Assembly: GCA_965658225.1 (NCBI GenBank)
Contig: CBFHRK010000010.1
Location: forward strand, 1-40,382
Direction: 5' to 3'
DNA length: 40,382 nt
DNA from: ECT2AJA-044 sp965658225
GTDB taxonomy: Bacteria; Bacteroidota; Bacteroidia; Flavobacteriales; ECT2AJA-044
Shown: in pieces, positions 8,972-17,800 of the stretch
How the letters are laid out: every line of letters begins with the position of its first letter
How positions within the stretch are numbered: the stretch's first letter is position 1
Notes under the pieces: generated by a model
Told to the model about the DNA's origin: nothing
What the model saw: only the letters and a program-made list of their open reading frames with translations
The model's database searches: none
Position numbers and translations under genes: made by a program

Positions 8972-9002
8972 CAAAGATAGGCGGTGAAAATCCTATTAGC
9001 AA
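8972..9002 (-). promoter_or_regulatory. Bacteroidota-type promoter of the radical SAM gene, nearly leaderless
   Basis: On the minus strand TTG (9002-9000), a 20-base spacer and TATCTTTG (8979-8972) match the Bacteroidota consensus (TTG near -33, TAnnTTTG near -7). The start ATG is at 8967, only 4 bases after the box, so transcription should begin at or within a few bases of the start codon. Confidence 0.6.
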
Positions 9003-9068
9003 TAAAATAACACGGTCAGATTCCTACAATTTAAAAGAAAGTGTACCTTCGACACTAAGGAAGATAAT

Positions 9069-9752
9069 ATGAAAACACCCGATTTTAGCGTAGCGCTGAG
9101 CACTTCTCTCGTTATTTTTGCCTTTGACGGCGATTCCGTTCTCTATTTAATTGGACGTAAAAAGTCGGATCCGTATTCGGGGGCTTCTATTCTACCCTCA
9201 ACCTATATTAACGTCGACGAAAGCTGTGAAGATGTCGCAAAAGCAATGCTTTCTGATATCTTTCAAACAGAACACAGCTACCTTGAACAGCTAAATGCTT
9301 TTCCACGAAAGTACAGACATCCAGAAGGCCGAATTGTCAACATTGCTCATTTTGTGCTTGTAAACTGGGAGGAAATAAGTAAAGTAGAATTACCGGAAGG
9401 GTATCAATGGGTGCATCGAGAAGAGCGTCATGAAATGGCATTTGACCACAATGAAATCGTGGAATTCGCCTATGAACGACTAAAAAGGAGAGTGCGCCAC
9501 CGGCCCATGGGGTTCTACCTTTTACCCAAGGAATTTACCCTCAAAGAAATTCGGCAGCTCTATGAAGAGGTCCTTCAACGCGAGTTGGACAAACGCAACT
9601 TTCAGAAAAAATTTACGCGCTCGGAACTCTTGTTGCCCATCGATAAAAAGGTGATTGCCGCCCCAGGTAATAAAAAGCCATCGCAGCTTTATTCTTTCGA
9701 CGAGGAGCAATACGCTACCATGTCGATCAAAGGGTACGATTTTAAGTTTTAA
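9069..9752 (+). CDS. NUDIX-type transcriptional regulator (NrtR-like)
   Basis: A 227-residue protein with an N-terminal NUDIX fold (about 8-140) and a C-terminal winged helix (about 150-227: LPKEFTLKEIRQLYEEVLQRELDKRNF). This two-domain layout is that of NrtR-like regulators, which in Bacteroidota control NAD or sugar metabolism. The NUDIX box is degenerate: around NVDESCEDVAKAMLSDIF the REUxEE catalytic glutamates are not present, so the domain probably only binds a ligand. The ligand and regulon are unknown, and no sugar genes are adjacent. A TACCTTCG box at 9036-9043 is a possible -7 element. A hairpin follows the stop. Confidence 0.75.
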   Translation: MKTPDFSVALSTSLVIFAFDGDSVLYLIGRKKSDPYSGASILPSTYINVDESCEDVAKAMLSDIFQTEHSYLEQLNAFPRKYRHPEGRIVNIAHFVLVNWEEISKVELPEGYQWVHREERHEMAFDHNEIVEFAYERLKRRVRHRPMGFYLLPKEFTLKEIRQLYEEVLQRELDKRNFQKKFTRSELLLPIDKKVIAAPGNKKPSQLYSFDEEQYATMSIKGYDFKF

Positions 9753-9769
9753 AATTTATTTTATCGAAA

Positions 9770-9783
9770 GTGCCTAGCGGCAC
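9770..9783 (+). terminator. Palindromic hairpin at the NUDIX gene end
   Basis: GTGCC-TAGC-GGCAC: a perfect 5-bp stem with a TAGC loop, between the convergent NUDIX and outer-membrane genes. It is a member of the GCCTARCGGC family. It may serve as a bidirectional terminator, but there is no T-tract on either side. Confidence 0.5.
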
Positions 9784-9786
9784 GAT

Positions 9787-10554
9787 TCAAAAGCGGTAGC
9801 CCAGCTGTACAACAAATCGAGTGCCTACAGAAAAGGTATTCGAACTTCCTGTGAAATCAACTAATTGCTCTTCAGTCAATGATTGAAGCCAAGGGTAATT
9901 GGATAATAACCACTCAGCCATTTCAGGGTAGTATTCCTCAAAGTCAAAATTACTTTCAGAGTCGGCGCCTAAGGTTAGTCGATAAAAGGTATAAGACGGT
10001 GCAAAGGTGATTAGATCAATCGTGAATCGATCCTCGAACAAGCTAAATTGATAACCTATTTGAGCCCCAAATCCGGCCGTTATCAGCTGGGCATTGATAT
10101 CCGCATTTATGAATTCGCCGCTCGATAGCGATAAAGTAGCCTTTGATTCCCACCAGTGATTGTGATGAGCCACATAAGGCGAAATATAAAAACCACGAGG
10201 TGCAAAATGCTTGTTCTCCGATTTTAAATAAAACCGGTAATCAAGAATTACCGAATAGCCTATAGAACGAGATCTTTCATAATTAAAACTCGCCGTATCT
10301 GCCGTTCTCTCTCGCACTAAACCCGGCAAACTCAAACTTCCCAATGATACGCTGAAGCTTTGATGAGGACTGAGCACTCGTTCATAACTAAAAAGTGCAG
10401 AGCCTCCACCCCAAACCAAAGCCGGAGTGGGATTCCACTTTATTATATTCCGCCGATAAAGTGGCGAACTGACTGTATCGGAAATGATTGTATCATTCTG
10501 CGCACTCAAGGAACTACAAAAGAAAAGGAGTACGATCAGAGTTAATAAGCGCAC
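9787..10554 (-). CDS. Outer-membrane beta-barrel protein, family not recognised
   Basis: A 255-residue protein with signal peptide (MRLLTLIVLLFFCSSLSAQ) and alternating strand patterns such as HQSFSVSLGSLSLP and GYSVILDYRFYLKS. It ends in FVVQLGYRF, a classic C-terminal barrel strand with terminal Phe. This supports an outer-membrane location; no family name is certain (DUF3575-like is possible). The start is GTG; no ATG lies near. It follows the stop of the upstream barrel gene after 10 bp, so the two form a small operon. Confidence 0.65.
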   Translation of the reverse strand: MRLLTLIVLLFFCSSLSAQNDTIISDTVSSPLYRRNIIKWNPTPALVWGGGSALFSYERVLSPHQSFSVSLGSLSLPGLVRERTADTASFNYERSRSIGYSVILDYRFYLKSENKHFAPRGFYISPYVAHHNHWWESKATLSLSSGEFINADINAQLITAGFGAQIGYQFSLFEDRFTIDLITFAPSYTFYRLTLGADSESNFDFEEYYPEMAEWLLSNYPWLQSLTEEQLVDFTGSSNTFSVGTRFVVQLGYRF

Positions 10555-10564
10555 TTATACGAGT

Positions 10565-11188
10565 TTATAGAATTCGGTAGCCGATACTCAATAATACTTG
10601 CCGACTACCCCCGTTTAACGGAAACGAATCTCCACCGCCTGAAAGTGATTCAATAGGTTGGTCAAAAGAGCCTTCCCCTTTAAAGTCGATCAAAAATTTT
10701 CCGAGATCCAATCCGATACCGTACTGATAACCAAATGAAGTTCCTGATACACCAATTTCAACTTCATCATTATCATCCTTCGACCCCAAAGTAGTGGAAA
10801 ACATAGGGCCGGCATTGATTCGAATCGGTCCAAATTTAAGCCCTACTAATACAGGTATATCCAAACGATTCCAGTTCACTTGAACATCAATCTCTTCTCC
10901 TGTACTCAGATTTGTAAAGGCAATTGTAGAAGGGTGACTTGTGTACAGTAATTCTGGCTGGACATAAAAACCCAAAACTTTTAAGCGCGAATATGCACCC
11001 ACATGAAAAGCCGTATTTGGTTTAGCCGGACGCACAGTGACGGTAGTATTAGGATCAAGCGTCAAATCTTCATTTATAGTAAAATCCGCCCGCCCGATTC
11101 CCGCACGTGCGCCTAATTGGAAAATCTGTGCTTGTGATTCAAGTCCGAAGAAACCTACCACTAACAGTAAAATAACTACCTTTTTCAT
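10565..11188 (-). CDS. PorT/outer-membrane beta-barrel domain protein
   Basis: A 207-residue protein with signal peptide (MKKVVILLLVVGFFGLESQA). The body resembles the PF13568 outer-membrane beta-barrel family: FQLGARAGIGRADFT at the start, YSRLKVLGFYVQPELLYTS, IPVLVGLKFGPIRINAGPMFS and a final LSIGYRIL. These are small 8-strand-type barrels common in Bacteroidota, with mostly unknown roles. It is first in a two-gene operon with another barrel protein. Its ATG is 48 bp from the divergent hydrolase start, so the two promoters must share a very short A/T-rich region. Confidence 0.75.
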   Translation of the reverse strand: MKKVVILLLVVGFFGLESQAQIFQLGARAGIGRADFTINEDLTLDPNTTVTVRPAKPNTAFHVGAYSRLKVLGFYVQPELLYTSHPSTIAFTNLSTGEEIDVQVNWNRLDIPVLVGLKFGPIRINAGPMFSTTLGSKDDNDEVEIGVSGTSFGYQYGIGLDLGKFLIDFKGEGSFDQPIESLSGGGDSFPLNGGSRQVLLSIGYRIL

Positions 11189-11236
11189 GCTTAAATATTA
11201 TTTGAAATAAAGGTGCAAAAAAAATAGGACTCCCCC

Positions 11237-12187
11237 ATGAGCTTCAAAAAATTACTCAGTCTAATACTAATAGCCCTTGCCATCTTTATTTGCGGTGCAA
11301 TTGCACTTACCTACCGAAGCGATTTACCCGCCGAAGAGTTAATGCAAAAGTACGTACTTCCAGCCTCCGGCTGGATGATGCTTCACGAGCAAAATATTCA
11401 CTTCACCGACGAAGGTGTAGGCCCTGCCGTATTACTCATCCACGGCACCAGCTCTTCATTACACACGTGGAACGGATGGACGGAGAACTTAAAAAAAGAT
11501 CACCGAGTCATTCGAATCGATTTACCCGGTTTTGGTTTGAGCGGACCTCATCCCGATCAGGACTATTCAGAGGAAACATATCTCGAACTTTTTGAAGAAC
11601 TCCGTGATGCACTCAGTATTCAGAAATGGACCGTGGTTGGAAATTCGTTTGGTGGATTCTTGGCCGCCTCATACGCCGAAAAATACCCAACACGAACAAA
11701 CGGATTAGTACTGATAAATTCAAGCGGGTGGCCTCAAGAAAACAAACCCTTTAACATTTTCGATTTGGCAAAAGGTCCACTGGGAGAAATTTTAATTTAT
11801 TGCTCTCCCAAAATAATGGTCGAACAAAGTTTGCATAACGTGTACGGAAACCCTGAAAAAGTGGACCAAGAACTTATTGATCGTCACTATAACCTCCTTC
11901 TTTTTCCTGGAAATAGATCCGCCTTAAGAAAGCGTTTAAACACCTCCTATTCTGAATGGAGCATCGAACGCTCACTTAAAATGAAAATGCCCATCCTGTT
12001 TATCTGGGGAGAAAAGGATCCCTGGATTTCTGCAGAAAACGGTCGTTCTTGGTCGCAGGCATTCCCCAACAGCAACTTTGTTTCATTTCCAGAATCAGGA
12101 CATGTCCCGATGGAGGAACAGCCAATCGAAACCTTGACCTCTTTTCGCGAATGGGAAGCGCAACAGAATGCAGTTTCCTTTCCTTAA
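11237..12187 (+). CDS. Membrane-anchored alpha/beta hydrolase
   Basis: A 316-residue protein with an N-terminal hydrophobic segment (LLSLILIALAIFICGAIAL) that acts as an anchor or signal, so the enzyme faces the periplasm. The fold is the classic alpha/beta hydrolase: oxyanion motif LLIHGTSSS (67-75), nucleophile GNSFGG with Ser137, acid in FIWGEKDPWI and His in SGHVPMEE. It resembles haloalkane-dehalogenase or epoxide-hydrolase relatives; the substrate is unknown. Its TAA overlaps the stop of the convergent phosphopantetheinyl transferase by 4 bases (TTAA, 12184-12187). Confidence 0.85.
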   Translation: MSFKKLLSLILIALAIFICGAIALTYRSDLPAEELMQKYVLPASGWMMLHEQNIHFTDEGVGPAVLLIHGTSSSLHTWNGWTENLKKDHRVIRIDLPGFGLSGPHPDQDYSEETYLELFEELRDALSIQKWTVVGNSFGGFLAASYAEKYPTRTNGLVLINSSGWPQENKPFNIFDLAKGPLGEILIYCSPKIMVEQSLHNVYGNPEKVDQELIDRHYNLLLFPGNRSALRKRLNTSYSEWSIERSLKMKMPILFIWGEKDPWISAENGRSWSQAFPNSNFVSFPESGHVPMEEQPIETLTSFREWEAQQNAVSFP

Positions 12188-12825
12188 AATTCGACTTCGC
12201 GTATATTAATGTCGACCATCTCGCGAGTAGCCAAGTTCAAAAAATGGTTCTTGGAAACGGAGATTTCTTGCGTATTCCATTTTTCATCACGAAAATGAAA
12301 GGTACTGCTCGGCCCTTCTTTAATCTCGCGCAAGGGCAGGGTGAGTCCGTCCCCAATTTCTTTTACAATTGCTTCTTTTTGGGTCCAACGTTTGAAAAAA
12401 GCTCGCACCGGATCCTCACTTTCGCGAAACCCTTGCATTTCGACCGAGTTGAATTGCTTTGTAAATAAATAGGGATCTTTTTTTCGTATGCGCTCAGAGT
12501 CTAATCCGACCGGTAGGTCGTACGACCAGGCCATTGCTACTAAGCCATCAGTATGCGTAACATTGAAGTGAAATAACTCGCGATGGAACGGTTTTCCGTG
12601 CACTCCATTCTCAATTCCGCTAAGTTTGGAAAGAGGCTCTTCGCACTCAAGAAGGGCGCGGCGAAGTAAAAGCTTTCCGGCTAAGGCATTGAAATATCCT
12701 TTGAAGTGAGTAAATTGACAAACCTCAGCGGCCTGACGATCTGGAAGTAAGGCTAAGTAATCTTCCGAATTTCCGTGACGCCAATGAAAATCATGTAAAA
12801 AATAACGAACCTGTACTTGCTTCAA
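12184..12825 (-). CDS. 4'-phosphopantetheinyl transferase superfamily protein (Sfp-like)
   Basis: The enzyme transfers phosphopantetheine from CoA to carrier proteins. Visible motifs are FHFNVTHTDGLVAMAW, VGLDSERI (the G-x-D-x-E magnesium site) and FFKRWTQKEAIVK (W-x-x-KEAxxK), all typical of the Sfp/AcpS superfamily. The start is uncertain: no ATG exists near the expected N-terminus. TTG at 12825 gives a protein beginning KQVQVRYFLHDFHW and about 213 residues. A longer frame from TTG at 12882 would overlap the divergent carbonic anhydrase gene. No polyketide or peptide synthetase is present nearby, so it probably serves distant carriers. Confidence 0.75.
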   Translation of the reverse strand: MKQVQVRYFLHDFHWRHGNSEDYLALLPDRQAAEVCQFTHFKGYFNALAGKLLLRRALLECEEPLSKLSGIENGVHGKPFHRELFHFNVTHTDGLVAMAWSYDLPVGLDSERIRKKDPYLFTKQFNSVEMQGFRESEDPVRAFFKRWTQKEAIVKEIGDGLTLPLREIKEGPSSTFHFRDEKWNTQEISVSKNHFLNLATREMVDINIREVEF

Positions 12826-12855
12826 GTGAGTATGCTTAAAAATCAAAAATACAAT

Positions 12856-13443
12856 ATGTCCGACAACCTGACCGCTGACCAAGCACTGTTAAAATTAAAA
12901 GAGGGAAACGAACGCTTTGTTCATAATCAGCTCACGCACCCACATGAAGATATGAATTGGCGCTTTTCGCTGGTCGAAGGTCAAAAACCCTACGCCGTTG
13001 TCGTAGCCTGTTCCGATTCGCGCGTTACCCCAGAAATTGTTTTCGACCAAGGCCTGGGAGACCTCTTCGTTATTCGCGTAGCTGGAAACATTGCAAAAGA
13101 CAAGGTAATCGGATCTATTGAATATGCCGTAGCACATCTCGGGGTGAACCTAATTGTGGTAATGGGCCATGAAAGCTGTGGAGCTGTAGCTGCCAGCTTG
13201 GAGATTGACTTACCAGGCGGTCATATTGATGCTCTTGTTCAACAAATTAGACCGGCTGTTCTCGCCGCGCAAGAAATGGAGGGTGATCTGCTTACCAATG
13301 CCGTACGAATTAATGCAAAAATGGTGGCTCGAAATATTCAAGATGCTGACCCCTACATCAGAGTAGGCCACAGAGAAGGTCGGGTTCGAGTGGTTCCTTC
13401 CTATTATCGATTAAGCGATGGTTTTGTAGAATTTATTGAATAA
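12856..13443 (+). CDS. Beta-class carbonic anhydrase
   Basis: A 195-residue protein that interconverts CO2 and bicarbonate. Zinc and catalytic residues are visible: C52-x-D54-x-R56 (ACSDSRVTPE), then H105 and C108 (MGHESCG). There is no signal peptide, so it is cytosolic. I chose the ATG at 12856 (MSDNLTADQALLKLKEGNERF), the usual family start; an ATG at 12832 is also in frame. It lies 61 bp upstream of an SbtA-type bicarbonate transporter and an SbtB-like protein on the same strand. Together they would import bicarbonate and balance it with CO2, probably for anaplerotic carboxylation, since no RuBisCO or carboxysome gene is in view. Confidence 0.92.
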   Translation: MSDNLTADQALLKLKEGNERFVHNQLTHPHEDMNWRFSLVEGQKPYAVVVACSDSRVTPEIVFDQGLGDLFVIRVAGNIAKDKVIGSIEYAVAHLGVNLIVVMGHESCGAVAASLEIDLPGGHIDALVQQIRPAVLAAQEMEGDLLTNAVRINAKMVARNIQDADPYIRVGHREGRVRVVPSYYRLSDGFVEFIE

Positions 13444-13479
13444 AACTAGTCTTCCGCACTAAGTCGATAGTTTTACTAT

Positions 13480-13487
13480 TATATTTG
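13480..13487 (+). promoter_or_regulatory. Possible -7 box upstream of sbtA
   Basis: TATATTTG is an exact TAnnTTTG match 17 bp before the sbtA ATG. A TTG at the expected -33 distance is not present, so the promoter is only moderately supported. If used, sbtAB could be transcribed separately from the carbonic anhydrase gene. Confidence 0.4.
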
Positions 13488-13504
13488 CTGCGTAAATCAG
13501 CACT

Positions 13505-14473
13505 ATGGATCTCTCTCTCATCCTACACAACTTCTTGTCTCCCCCTATTCTCTTTTATTTTTTGGGAATAGGGGCTTTTCTTATGCGATCAGACCTGGAA
13601 ATCCCGTCTACTCTGGGTAAATTATTTTCGCTTTACTTATTAATGGCGATCGGCCTTAAAGGTGGTTTCGCCCTGCAGCATTCTGCTTCGGGCGGAAGCG
13701 TATTTGCCACCCTTAGCGCAGCCGTAGTAATGGCTACCGTAACTCCGTTATTGGCTTTTTTCCTCTTGAGGAAATGGCTTAACGCCTACAACGCAGCGGC
13801 AATTGCTGCTACTTACGGCTCTATTAGCGCTGTAACTTTTATTACCGCCGTTGCCTTTCTCGAAAAAATAGGGACTCCTTTCGACGGATACATGGTCGCC
13901 GCTATGGCCCTCATGGAAAGTCCGGCCATTATTGTAGGTGTATTCTTAGCCAATAAATACGGAGGTAGTTCAAAACACGAAGCAATTGAATGGAAACCTC
14001 TTTTGCAAGATGCTTTTTTAAACGGCTCTGTAGTACTCATTTTGGGAAGTCTGCTCATTGGCTACTTAGCCGATATAGAATACGAGGCAGCACTAAAACC
14101 GTTCACCACCGATTTATTTAAGGGGATGCTTTGCTTCTTCCTGCTCGACATGGGTTTGGCTTCGGCCCGACGAATAAAAATACTCCGGAAAATCGCTAAA
14201 ATGGCAATAAGCTTTGGTGTTGGCTTTGCTCTTTTCAGCGGTTTATTAGGTCTTGGTTTGGCCTACTTCCTCGGCCTCTCGGCCGGAAATGCACTCCTCT
14301 TCACATTGCTATGCGGCTCAGCGAGCTATATAGCCGTTCCCGCAGCTATGCGGATTGCAGTGCCCCAAGCAAATGCGAGTTTATACTTGCCTATGTCTTT
14401 GACCATAACATTCCCTTTTAATATTACAATCGGGATTCCATTGTACTACTTCATCATCCAACAAATTTGGTAA
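13505..14473 (+). CDS. sbtA: SbtA-type sodium-dependent bicarbonate transporter
   Basis: A 322-residue integral membrane protein with about ten hydrophobic segments and the features of the SbtA/DUF897 family: N-terminal NFLSPPILFYFLGIGAFL, a mid-part GFALQHSASGG, TYGSISAVTFITAVAFLE, MALMESPAIIVG and late GSASYIAVPAAMRIAVPQAN. SbtA proteins import bicarbonate driven by sodium and are gated by the PII-like protein SbtB. An sbtB-like gene starts 4 bp after this stop, which strongly supports the call, as does the carbonic anhydrase just upstream. Confidence 0.92.
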   Translation: MDLSLILHNFLSPPILFYFLGIGAFLMRSDLEIPSTLGKLFSLYLLMAIGLKGGFALQHSASGGSVFATLSAAVVMATVTPLLAFFLLRKWLNAYNAAAIAATYGSISAVTFITAVAFLEKIGTPFDGYMVAAMALMESPAIIVGVFLANKYGGSSKHEAIEWKPLLQDAFLNGSVVLILGSLLIGYLADIEYEAALKPFTTDLFKGMLCFFLLDMGLASARRIKILRKIAKMAISFGVGFALFSGLLGLGLAYFLGLSAGNALLFTLLCGSASYIAVPAAMRIAVPQANASLYLPMSLTITFPFNITIGIPLYYFIIQQIW

Positions 14474-14477
14474 GCTT

Positions 14478-14801
14478 ATGACCTCTGTTGATAGAATTGA
14501 ATTGATTATTCCTTCCGCTTTTGCCCAACATCGCTTATTAGCAAAACTCGATGAATGGGGTATTGAAGGATACAGTATAATACGAGAAGTCCTGGGGAAA
14601 GGAGAATCGGGATTCAAAACGGGTGATTTACCTGCAGATGTGGGCCGCAACTGGTACGTACTCATCGCCTGCGAAAAAGATAGAACCCTGGATATTGTAA
14701 ACGCCTTCAGACCGGTCATATCAAAATACGGAGGTATCTGCCTCGTTACCGACGCTCGAATACTAAAAAAGACGCCCGACAGCGAAGGCGGAATCTTTTA
14801 A
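14478..14801 (+). CDS. sbtB: SbtB-like PII signalling protein
   Basis: A 107-residue PII-fold protein (VDRIELIIPSAFAQHRLLAKL, then the T-loop region REVLGKGESGFKTGDLPADV). In cyanobacteria SbtB binds adenine nucleotides including cAMP and controls SbtA. Tight linkage to sbtA (4 bp) makes that role likely here. The C-terminus ends LKKTPDSEGGIF and has no cysteine pair, so the redox-sensitive C-terminal loop of some cyanobacterial SbtB proteins is absent. The TAA overlaps the convergent secA stop (TTAA, 14798-14801). Confidence 0.85.
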   Translation: MTSVDRIELIIPSAFAQHRLLAKLDEWGIEGYSIIREVLGKGESGFKTGDLPADVGRNWYVLIACEKDRTLDIVNAFRPVISKYGGICLVTDARILKKTPDSEGGIF

Positions 14802-17800
14802 TCGATCAACAACCACTCTTCTTGGTCGAGCATTGGCTTGGCCACCTTATACTTCACCTGCTTCGTTTCACCCGTCATTCGGTGCTTGATGGTCACCTTG
14901 TCATTTCTACCGATCTTGCGTTCTTCGCGCACAATGGGTTCAGTTACCCGCTTTCTCGCCGCAGGCGGTGGTGCTTGTCCCGCCCCTACTTGACGAGGTT
15001 CTGGCGCGCCTCCAGACCCATTGGCATCACCAGGTCTACTCGTTTGAAGTTTGCTCATATCCTCACGTCTCGGTTGACGTGCTCCCTGAACTTCGTTCGG
15101 ATTCTGAGTAGGCAATTCACCCTTGTACAAGAACGATGCAATCTCCTGATTCGTAGTGCCTAGCATTTGCTTGAACAGTTCAAACGACTCGAACTTATAA
15201 ATCAACAAAGGATCTTTTTGCTCATACACAGCTCCCTGAACCGACTGCTTCAAATCATCCATTTCGCGCAGGTGATCTTTCCATTGCTCGTCGATCATTC
15301 CAAGAGTAATATTCTTCTCAAAAGCCGTAATCAAAGCACGAGCGCCCGATTGATAAGCCTCTTCCAAATTCACAATTACCTGAAGCATTCGAGAACCATC
15401 ACTGAATGGAACTACAATATTCTCGTATTGCCCTTTCTGGTTCTCGTAAACATCCTTAATGACCGGCCAAGCCATATTTGCCACATGAATCATGCGCTCT
15501 TTGTAATGCTTGCGCGCAGACGCATACACCTCATCGATTACCTTGTCGCGTGACATCTGAAAGAACGACTTTTCATCGACCGGCGATTCCATGCTGAAGA
15601 ATCGAATCATATCGAGTTTAAAGCCCTCAAAATCTTTGTCCTGCTGATACAAATCAACCAAATTTTCCAGGGTATCATATATCATATTGGCCAAATCGAC
15701 CGATAGGCGCTCCCCAAAGAGTGCATGACGACGACGCTTATATACTACTTCACGCTGTGAATTCATGACATCATCGTACTCGAGCAATCGCTTGCGAATT
15801 CCGAAGTTGTTTTCCTCCACTTTCTTTTGAGCGCGTTCAATCGATTTGCTAATCATGGAGTGTTGAATAACTTCTCCTTCTTTCAAGCCCATGCGATCCA
15901 TTAGTTTCGCAATTCGCTCGGAGCCAAATAAACGCATGAGGTTATCCTCTAAGGACACATAGAACTGTGAACTTCCCGGATCTCCTTGACGTCCGGCACG
16001 ACCTCTTAACTGGCGGTCAACACGTCGAGAGTCATGACGTTCGGTACCAATAATAGCTAATCCGCCCGCCTTTTTCACCTCGTCACTTAACTTAATATCG
16101 GTACCACGACCTGCCATATTGGTGGCAATTGTAACCATACCACCTTGTCCGGCTTCAGCAACAATATCGGCTTCCTTTTTGTGTAGTTTTGCGTTCAATA
16201 CGTTGTGTGGCACTTTTCTAATCTGAAGCATTCGGCTCAATAGCTCCGAAATTTCAACGTTCGTAGTACCCACCAATACCGGACGCCCGGCTTCACGTAA
16301 GCGCACAATTTCTTCTGCAACAGCGTTGAATTTCTCTCGTGTGGTCTTAAATACCAAATCTTGTCGATCATCACGAGCAATGGGTCGATTCGTCGGAATC
16401 ACCACACAGTCCAATTCATAAATATCCCAGAATTCACCAGCTTCTGTTTCCGCCGTTCCGGTCATACCGCTCAGCTTCTCATACATCCGGAAGTAATTCT
16501 GCAAAGTTACCGTTGCGAAGGTCTGGGTAGCGTCTTCGATCTTCACATTTTCTTTCGCCTCAATCGCTTGGTGGAGTCCGTCTGAATAGCGACGACCATC
16601 CATGATACGACCTGTTTGCTCGTCTACGATCTTCACTTTGTCTTCCATGATTACGTATTCGTTGTCTTTTTCGAACAACGTATAGGCTTTCAATAATTGG
16701 TTCAAAGTGTGAATGCGTTCGCTTTTAACTGAATACTCACGCAGCATTTCATCTTTCTTAGCCGCTTTTTCTTGATCGGAGCCATCCATTTTTTCGATCT
16801 CGAGCATGATCATTCCAATGTCGGGCATCACGAAGAAATCGGGATCGTTTTCACTCGAAATGAGTTCGATTCCTTTATCGGCTAATTCAATACTATTTTG
16901 CTTTTCATCAATAACAAAGAAGAGGTCGACATCGACCTTATGCATTTCTTTGCTTTGATCTTGCATGTAAAAGTTCTCCGTTTTTTGAAGGGTAGCGCGA
17001 ACTCCTTCTTCACTTAAGAACTTTATGAGCGCCTTGCTTTTGGGTAATCCGCGATAAACTTGTAACAGTTTAAAACCACCTTCTTTTAAGTCCCCTTCCG
17101 CAATCAATTTTTTAGCTTCGGATAAGCGCTGAGTCAAAAATTTCTTCTGAGCGTTGACTAGCTGTTCTACTTTCGGGCGAAGCTCAATAAATCGCTGTTG
17201 ATCACTTCCTTTAGGAACGGGACCAGAAATAATTAAAGGTGTACGGGCATCATCAATTAAAACAGAGTCAACCTCATCTACAATTGCGAAATGATGTTTT
17301 CTTTGAACCAAATCTTCTGGATTCCGCGCCATATTATCGCGCAGATAATCGAAGCCGAATTCGTTGTTGGTACCGTAGGTAATATCTGCGAGGTACGCTT
17401 TTCTCCTTTCTTCAGAGTTGGGACGGTGTTTATCGATACAATCGATAGTGAGTCCGTGGAACTCGAAAATAGGTCCCATCCATTCGCTATCTCGTTTTGC
17501 CAAATAGTCATTCACGGTTACCAAGTGGACTCCTCGGCCCGCTAGGGCGTTCAAGAAAACAGGCAAAGTAGCCACCAAGGTTTTTCCTTCACCGGTAGCC
17601 ATCTCCGCAATTTTACCTTGGTGCAGAACGGTTCCTCCAATGAGCTGAACATCGTAGTGAACCATATCCCACTTGATTTTGGCTCCGGCCGCCATCCAGG
17701 TTGAAGACCAAGATGCTTTAGCGCCATTAACCTCAATGTTCTCGCGTTTGTGCGATAATTCGATATCGTAATCGCGCGCCGTGACTTCTACAAAATCGTT

